A stretch of 10,361 bases of DNA from an uncultured Oxalobacteraceae bacterium (GTDB taxonomy: Bacteria; Pseudomonadota; Gammaproteobacteria; Burkholderiales; Burkholderiaceae), in assembly GCA_946479255.1 (NCBI GenBank), contig CAMLFK010000178.1, positions 1 through 10,361 on the forward strand, given 5' to 3'. Within the stretch, counting starts at the first letter, position 1. Each line of letters starts with the position of its first letter. The translations under genes were made by a program, and so were the position numbers. The notes under the pieces were generated by a model, which saw only the letters and a program-made list of their open reading frames with translations, did no database searches and was not told the origin of the DNA. Below, one piece after another: positions 6,024 to 10,361 of this stretch.

Positions 6024-7592
6024 ATGATCACGAAATCAATCAGCAAATTCCTGCTTTGCAGCCTGCTGTCGCTGCCGATGCTTGGCTGGACACAGAACCG
6101 TGTTGTAGAAGTTGACGCCACCAAGACCCAGGGTAAGTTCAACCAGACCTTCAAGGTCGCGGTGGGCGCCGGCCGCGCCAATGAGGGCTTGCGCGCCGAC
6201 TGGCAGCAGCAGCTCGCGGAAATCAAACGCGACGCCGACTTCAAATACATCCGCATGCACGGCCTGCTGAACGACGACATGGGCGTTTACCGGGTCGATG
6301 AGAAAGGCAATGACGTATACAGCTTCATGTACATCGACGCGCTCTTCGATTACCTGCTCAGCATTAAGGTCAAGCCATTCGTGGAACTGGGCTTCATGCC
6401 GTCGCAGATGGCCAGCGGCGACAAGACCATCTTCTGGTGGAAAGGCAATGTCACGCCGCCGCGCAGCTACGAGAAATGGGAAAAGCTGATCAAGGTAATG
6501 ACGCAGCACTGGACCGAACGTTATGGCGCGGCGGAAGTGGCCACCTGGTACTTCGAAGTGTGGAACGAGCCTAACCTGGATGGTTTCTGGACGGGCGGGC
6601 AGGACGGGTACTTCAAGCTGTACGCTCATGCGGCGCGCGCCATCAAGGAAGTGAATCCGAAATACAAGGTCGGCGGCCCGGCCACCGCCGGCGCGGCCTG
6701 GATTCCCGAGATGATCGCCTACTGCGTCAAGAATAAAGTGGCGCTCGATTTCGTCAGCACGCACACCTATGGCGTCGGCGAAGGCTTCCTGGACGAATAT
6801 GGCACCAAGGGGACGGCGCTGATCAAGGATGAAGCGGCTGTCAGCGGTGACGTGCTCAGGAACCGCAAGGAAATCGCCGCGTCCGCGATGCCCAACCTGG
6901 AGCTGCATTACACCGAATGGAGTTCCTCGTACACCCCGGCCGATCCGACCCACGACAGCTATCACCAGGCCGCCTACATCCTGCAAAAGCTCAAGCAGGT
7001 CGGCAATGCCGCGCAGTCGATGTCGTACTGGGTATTCACCGATATTTTCGAAGAACCCGGTCCGCGTTTCGAGGCCTTCCACGGCGGGTTCGGCCTGATG
7101 AATACCCAGGGTATCAAGAAGCCGGCCTATTTCGCTTACCAGTTCCTGAACGGCCTTGGCCCCACGGAGCTGAGCAACCGCGATGCGCAGTCGTTCGCCA
7201 CCACCGACGACAAGGGCAATGTGCAGTTGCTGCTGTGGGATTACACCCATACGCTGCCGGAAAACACCAACAACCAGCAGTTCTTCATCAAGGACCTGCC
7301 GCCCAAGAACAAGGGCGAGGTGCAGGTGCGCGTGGGCGGGCTCAAAAAGGGCAGCTACAGCGTGACGATCTCGCAGGTCGGCTACAAGCGCAACGATGCG
7401 TTCACTGCCTACATCGGCATGGGCTCGCCCAAGCAGCTGACCCGTGCCCAGGTAACGGCGCTCAAGTCCGTCGCCACCGGCAAACCGGCCTCGCACAAAA
7501 CCGTGACCGTGGGTGCCGATGGGCGCCTGAGCATGTCCCTGCCGATGCGTGAGAACGATGTGTATTTGCTCAAGCTGAGCGCCGCAAAGTAA
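6024..7592 (+). CDS. Secreted GH39 beta-xylosidase-like glycosidase
   Basis: This 522-residue protein belongs to glycoside hydrolase family 39 (beta-xylosidase and alpha-L-iduronidase family, retaining mechanism). The acid/base glutamate is E182 in YFEVWNEPNLDGFW and the nucleophile is E298 in LHYTEWSSSY, both in strong family context. RMHGLL (77-82), STHTYG (245-250), SYWVFTDIFEE (334-344) and FHGGFGLM (352-359) also match GH39 xylosidases. The barrel spans about 35-375, followed by the C-terminal beta-sandwich normal for the family. Residues 1-24 look like a Sec signal: basic start, then FLLCSLLSLPMLG. It lacks a lipobox, so the enzyme is probably periplasmic or secreted. Many bacterial GH39 xylosidases are cytoplasmic, so export is notable. 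It lies 37 bases after the GH5 gene and likely finishes off xylo-oligosaccharides. Its last 23 bases overlap the convergent permease gene. Confidence 0.92.
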   Translation: MITKSISKFLLCSLLSLPMLGWTQNRVVEVDATKTQGKFNQTFKVAVGAGRANEGLRADWQQQLAEIKRDADFKYIRMHGLLNDDMGVYRVDEKGNDVYSFMYIDALFDYLLSIKVKPFVELGFMPSQMASGDKTIFWWKGNVTPPRSYEKWEKLIKVMTQHWTERYGAAEVATWYFEVWNEPNLDGFWTGGQDGYFKLYAHAARAIKEVNPKYKVGGPATAGAAWIPEMIAYCVKNKVALDFVSTHTYGVGEGFLDEYGTKGTALIKDEAAVSGDVLRNRKEIAASAMPNLELHYTEWSSSYTPADPTHDSYHQAAYILQKLKQVGNAAQSMSYWVFTDIFEEPGPRFEAFHGGFGLMNTQGIKKPAYFAYQFLNGLGPTELSNRDAQSFATTDDKGNVQLLLWDYTHTLPENTNNQQFFIKDLPPKNKGEVQVRVGGLKKGSYSVTISQVGYKRNDAFTAYIGMGSPKQLTRAQVTALKSVATGKPASHKTVTVGADGRLSMSLPMRENDVYLLKLSAAK

Positions 7593-8484
7593 GCCAACGG
7601 GCGCCGATCCGGCGCAGGTGGTCCTGGCTCAGCACGCCGGTGGCAAGGGCGGTCCCGGCCAGGATGACGGCGCAGCCCACCACCATGGCCGGGGTCACCA
7701 ATTCGTCCAGGAACAGCACGCCCCACAGCACGCCGAAGGCGGGGATCATGAAGGTGACGGCAATGGTGCGTGAGGCGCCGATGCGCCCGATCAGGCGGAA
7801 GAACAGCACGTAGGGGATGGCCGAGCAGGCCACGGCCAGCATGGCCACCGCCATCCAGGCGTGCGCGCCGGGCGCGCTGGCCGGCCACAAGGCCGCCGTG
7901 GGCAGGGCCAGCATCAGGGCGGCGGCCCCCTGGCTGCCCGCCGACAGGGCCAGCGGCGGCACCTCGCCCAGATAGCGCTTGGTGAAGCTGGCCGAAAAGC
8001 CGTACAGGCAGGCGGCCAGCAGGCAGGCTAGCGCGGCGACGAAGCTGCCGCTGCTGCCGGCGGCGAGTTTGTCCCATACCAGCCAGAGCACGCCGGCAAA
8101 GCCGAGTGCGAGGCCTGCGCTGCGGGTGGCGTTCAGGCGGTCGCGCAGCCACAGCCAGCCGATGACGGCGCCAAACAGCGGCGTGGCCGCGGTGAACAGG
8201 GCCGAGGAGCCGGCCGGGATGCGCTGCGCAGCCCAGGCGAACAGGGCGTACGGCAGCGCGAAGTTGGCCAGGCCGACCAGCGCAACACCGCGCCAATGGG
8301 TGCGCATCTTTGCCGCGCCCTGGTACAGCAACAGCAGCGGCAGCAGGACCAGCGCGGCGCCGGCGGCGCGGATGCCGGCCAGCGGGATGGCGCCGAATTC
8401 ACCGGCGCCCAGGCGCATGAAGAGATAGGACGAGCCCCACATGGCGGCCAGGCCGAGCAGGGTGCCGATATCGGTGCGGGTCAT
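7570..8484 (-). CDS. EamA/DMT-superfamily permease (RhaT-type inner-membrane transporter)
   Basis: This 304-residue, strongly hydrophobic protein has about ten membrane helices arranged as two EamA repeats (about 8-137 and 147-282). Typical marks are AAMWGSSYLFMRLG near the N-terminus, TAATPLFGAVIGWLWLRDRL (98-117) ending the first repeat, and the matching MIPAFGVLWGVLFLDE (246-261) in the second. Family members export or import small metabolites such as amino acids; the substrate cannot be told. The start at 8484 is chosen because AAGGA (8492-8496 on the reverse strand) lies seven bases upstream; a TTG at 8499 would overlap that site. The gene is divergent from a MocR-type regulator, a frequent arrangement in which the regulator controls the transporter. 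Its 3' end overlaps the GH39 gene by 23 bases on the other strand. Confidence 0.9.
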   Translation of the reverse strand: MTRTDIGTLLGLAAMWGSSYLFMRLGAGEFGAIPLAGIRAAGAALVLLPLLLLYQGAAKMRTHWRGVALVGLANFALPYALFAWAAQRIPAGSSALFTAATPLFGAVIGWLWLRDRLNATRSAGLALGFAGVLWLVWDKLAAGSSGSFVAALACLLAACLYGFSASFTKRYLGEVPPLALSAGSQGAAALMLALPTAALWPASAPGAHAWMAVAMLAVACSAIPYVLFFRLIGRIGASRTIAVTFMIPAFGVLWGVLFLDELVTPAMVVGCAVILAGTALATGVLSQDHLRRIGARWLTLRRSA

Positions 8485-8491
8485 GATGGGG

Positions 8492-8496
8492 TCCTT
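8492..8496 (-). promoter_or_regulatory. Ribosome binding site fixing the permease start at 8484
   Basis: Reverse-strand AAGGA is seven bases ahead of ATG 8484. It overlaps or directly follows the alternative TTG at 8499, which is therefore unlikely. Confidence 0.6.
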
Positions 8497-8504
8497 CAAT
8501 CTTA

Positions 8505-8538
8505 TTGGTAGCTGGCCAGATTAGCCCGGTCTTTGGTA
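8505..8538. promoter_or_regulatory. Direct TTGGTA repeats and CTGGCCAG palindrome, likely MocR operator
   Basis: TTGGTA occurs at 8505-8510 and 8533-8538, with 22 bases between. On the other strand these read TACCAA, the second as ATACCAAA. A perfect palindrome CTGGCCAG (8512-8519) lies between. Bacillus GabR, the best-studied MocR protein, binds widely spaced ATACCA direct repeats (from memory), so this fits an operator shared by the divergent permease and regulator genes. Confidence 0.5.
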
Positions 8539-8542
8539 TGCT
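8513..8542 (+). promoter_or_regulatory. Candidate promoter of the MocR-type regulator gene
   Basis: TATGCT (8537-8542), preceded by TGG to give an extended -10, is 18 bases after a -35-like TGGCCA (8513-8518). The start point would be near 8549, about 20 bases before the ATG at 8568. The -10 overlaps the second TTGGTA repeat, which would allow autorepression. Confidence 0.4.
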
Positions 8543-8567
8543 AAAAGAACCACAATCCGGAAATATC

Positions 8568-10028
8568 ATGGAGCCAGCGTTCGATCTGCCAATGACCTTG
8601 CCGCGCGCCGAGGGCGCGCCGTTGCTGCGTACCCTGCACGCCCAGCTGCGCACTGCGATCCTCGATGGCCGCCTTGGTGCCGGCGCGCGCATGCCATCGA
8701 CGCGCGCACTGGCCACGCAGTACGGGGTGTCGCGCAACACGGCGCTGGCAGCGTATGACCTGCTGCTGTCGGAGGGCTACCTGGTGTCGCAGCCGCGTGG
8801 CGGCACCTATGTCGCGCAAGCGCTGCCAGCGCTCCAGCCGCGCAGCTTGAAACAGAGCGCGCCGGCCGGCGAAGAACGCATCAACGCCTTCTGGCGCGCG
8901 CCGCCGCCGCTGGAAGGGCATCCGGCCAGGCCCGTCGCGCCGGTCTGCGATTTCCGTTTCGGCGCGCCCGACGAAAGCGAACTGCGGCTCGATATCTGGC
9001 AGCGCCTGGCGGCGCGCTCCATGCGAGCATGGGGACGCGGACCGGGCCGCACCGTCACGGCGCAGGGCCAGCCGCTGCTGCGCGAAGCAATTGCCGGCCA
9101 CGTGGCCTTCACGCGCGCGGTAGCATGCCGCGCCGCCGACCTGGTCGTCACCGGCGGTACCCAGCAGGCGCTGGACCTGCTGGCGCGCATCCTGGTCACG
9201 CCCGGCAAAACCGTGGTGGCGGTGGAAGACCCGGGCTATCCGCCGATGCGCGCGGTGTTCGCCGCGGCCGGCGCGCGCATCGTGCCGGTGCCGGTGGACG
9301 AGGAGGGCTTGATGGTCGAGCTGCTGCCGGAGGTCGCGACGATTGTGTATGTCACGCCGTCGCACCAGTTCCCGCTGGGCTGCGCGATGTCGATGCGGCG
9401 CCGTATCGCGCTGCTGGAATTCGCGCGCCGCCGCAATGCCGTCATCCTCGAAGACGACTACGACGGCGAGTTCAGATTTTCGCCGCGCCCGCTCGATGCA
9501 TTGCAGACGCTGGACCAGGGCGAGTGTGTGTTCTATCTGGGGACCTTCTCGAAAAGCCTGTTCCCGGCCTTGCGCATGGGCTTCGTGGTGGCGCCGCAAT
9601 GGGCGCATGCGGCGCTGTGCGCGGCCAAGCAGTGCTCCGACTGGCATTCGGCAGTGCCGCTGCAGGACACGCTGGCGGCCTTCATCATGGAAGGCCACCT
9701 TGCGCGCCATGTGCGCAAGATGCGCCAGATTTACGGCGAGCGCCGCCAGCATCTGCTGGCGCTGATCGAGCGCGATTTCGACGGCGTGCTCAAACCGATT
9801 GAAGGCAGTGCGGGGCTGTACTTTGCTGCATTGTCCGCGCCTTCGCTGGACCTGGAAGAGCTGACCCGCGCCGCGCTGGCGGAAGGAGTGGGAATCTATA
9901 CTCTGCGCCCGTACTACATGGCCGGGCTGGGCCGGCCGGGGCTGGGGTTTGGCTACGGCTGTACCAGCATGGAATCGATCAGCGAGGGCATGGCCCGGCT
10001 GGCGCGGCTGGTACGCCGCCAGTCTTGA
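8568..10028 (+). CDS. MocR-type regulator (GntR wHTH fused to PLP aminotransferase-like domain)
   Basis: This 486-residue protein is counted from ATG 8568. Residues about 15-85 are a GntR-type winged helix: AILDGRLGAGARMPSTRALA, then GVSRNTALAAYDLL and GYLVSQPRGGTYVA. After a linker, residues about 125-486 form a fold-type I aminotransferase-like domain. Its marks are VTGGTQQALDLL, the ring-contacting tyrosine region DPGYPP, TPSHQFPLG, EDDYDGEF with D297 expected to contact the pyridine nitrogen, and TFSKSL with the pyridoxal-phosphate lysine K329. MocR proteins use bound PLP, often with an amino-acid ligand, to control divergent genes; here the target is probably the EamA permease and itself. 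A more upstream in-frame start at 8505 would lie within the promoter and operator, so it was not used. The effector is unknown; PdxR-like vitamin B6 control cannot be excluded, but no pdx genes are seen. It ends six bases before the convergent rpe stop. Confidence 0.92.
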   Translation: MEPAFDLPMTLPRAEGAPLLRTLHAQLRTAILDGRLGAGARMPSTRALATQYGVSRNTALAAYDLLLSEGYLVSQPRGGTYVAQALPALQPRSLKQSAPAGEERINAFWRAPPPLEGHPARPVAPVCDFRFGAPDESELRLDIWQRLAARSMRAWGRGPGRTVTAQGQPLLREAIAGHVAFTRAVACRAADLVVTGGTQQALDLLARILVTPGKTVVAVEDPGYPPMRAVFAAAGARIVPVPVDEEGLMVELLPEVATIVYVTPSHQFPLGCAMSMRRRIALLEFARRRNAVILEDDYDGEFRFSPRPLDALQTLDQGECVFYLGTFSKSLFPALRMGFVVAPQWAHAALCAAKQCSDWHSAVPLQDTLAAFIMEGHLARHVRKMRQIYGERRQHLLALIERDFDGVLKPIEGSAGLYFAALSAPSLDLEELTRAALAEGVGIYTLRPYYMAGLGRPGLGFGYGCTSMESISEGMARLARLVRRQS

Positions 10029-10034
10029 TAAAGC

Positions 10035-10361
10035 TTACTTGCCGGTCTTGGCCAGCTCGACGCGCATGGCGTCGATGACGGCCTTGTAGTCAGGCTTGCC
10101 GAAGATCGCGGAGCCGGCCACGAAGGTGTCCGCACCCGCTGCCGCGGCGGCGGCGATATTCTCGATCTTGATGCCGCCGTCGACTTCGAGCATGATGTCG
10201 CGGCCGGATTCGTCGATCATGCGGCGGGCGATCGCGATCTTCTTGAGCGCTTCGGGAATGAAGGACTGCCCGCCGAAGCCGGGGTTCACCGACATAATCA
10301 GGATCATGTCGATCTTGTCCATCACGTGTTCCAGGTAGTGCATCGGCGTGCCCGGGTTGAA
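10035..10361 (-). CDS. rpe: Ribulose-phosphate 3-epimerase, C-terminal part (5' end outside window)
   Basis: These are the last 108 codons of a minus-strand gene cut by the right edge of the window; the frame is open from base 10361 and the TAA stop is at 10035-10037. The protein interconverts ribulose 5-phosphate and xylulose 5-phosphate in the pentose phosphate and Calvin pathways. Clear family marks are NPGTP, the flexible active-site loop [19 protein letters not shown] with the catalytic aspartate, and the phosphate-binding [14 protein letters not shown]. The N-terminal half, with the first catalytic Asp and metal ligands, is outside. Xylulose 5-phosphate is where xylose catabolism enters the pathway, but the gene is probably housekeeping and not part of the glycosidase locus. 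Confidence 0.95.
   Translation of the reverse strand, partial: FNPGTPMHYLEHVMDKIDMILIMSVNPGFGGQSFIPEALKKIAIARRMIDESGRDIMLEVDGGIKIENIAAAAAAGADTFVAGSAIFGKPDYKAVIDAMRVELAKTGK

Noticed and set aside
6011..6026. CGAGAAA shared by the leaders of the GH43 and GH39 genes
   Set aside because: The match is seven bases at the ribosome-binding position in both and is easily explained by chance and purine-rich initiation regions.
6036..7496. Long minus-strand open frame (486 codons) opposite the GH39 gene
   Set aside because: Its translation has no recognisable domain and low-complexity arginine/glycine-rich composition. It is the usual G+C-rich shadow of a gene with clear catalytic motifs.
7601..7615. 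GCGCCG-ATC-CGGCGC hairpin near the GH39 stop
   Set aside because: It encodes part of the permease C-terminus (RIGA) and has no T-run on either strand, so it is not supported as an intrinsic terminator.
8505..8567. N-terminal extension of the MocR protein
   Set aside because: The extra 21 codons do not resemble the family and would lie over the promoter and operator region shared with the permease gene.

Overview
The window (about 60% G+C) looks like a betaproteobacterial chromosome, most likely Oxalobacteraceae (Massilia/Duganella/Janthinobacterium type). That placement rests on the general look of the proteins, especially the ribulose-phosphate 3-epimerase C-terminus, and is an inference. 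There are no tRNA or rRNA genes, CRISPR arrays or insertion sequences.

Left and centre (1-7592, all on the + strand) is a plant-polysaccharide degradation locus that fits arabinoxylan best. In order it holds: the 3' end of a GH62 alpha-L-arabinofuranosidase; two tandem terminator-like hairpins; a promoter with a 14-bp palindrome; an exported beta-lactamase-fold serine hydrolase; a GH43 glycosidase with a Tat-type signal; an AraC-type regulator anchored in the membrane by two helices around a periplasmic domain; a GH5 lipoprotein with a Pro-Ala linker; and a secreted GH39 beta-xylosidase-like enzyme. The inferred division of labour is as follows: the lipoprotein GH5 cuts the backbone at the outer membrane; GH62 and GH43 remove arabinose and/or xylose; GH39 trims xylo-oligosaccharides; the serine hydrolase may remove ester groups; and the regulator senses a released sugar in the periplasm and switches the genes on. 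No sugar transporter or TonB receptor is visible; one could lie to the left of the window.

Right part (7570-10361) is unrelated housekeeping and accessory DNA. A minus-strand EamA/DMT-family permease overlaps the GH39 3' end. It is divergent from a MocR-type (GntR plus aminotransferase fold) regulator, and the 83-bp space between them carries paired TTGGTA repeats. The 3' end of rpe (minus strand) converges on the MocR gene with a 6-bp gap.

No gap between genes exceeds about 210 bp. The most interesting items are the transmembrane AraC sensor, the doubled inverted-repeat operator candidate upstream of the GH5 gene, the unclear N-terminus and variant active-site motifs of the serine hydrolase, and the GabR-like repeats between the permease and MocR genes.
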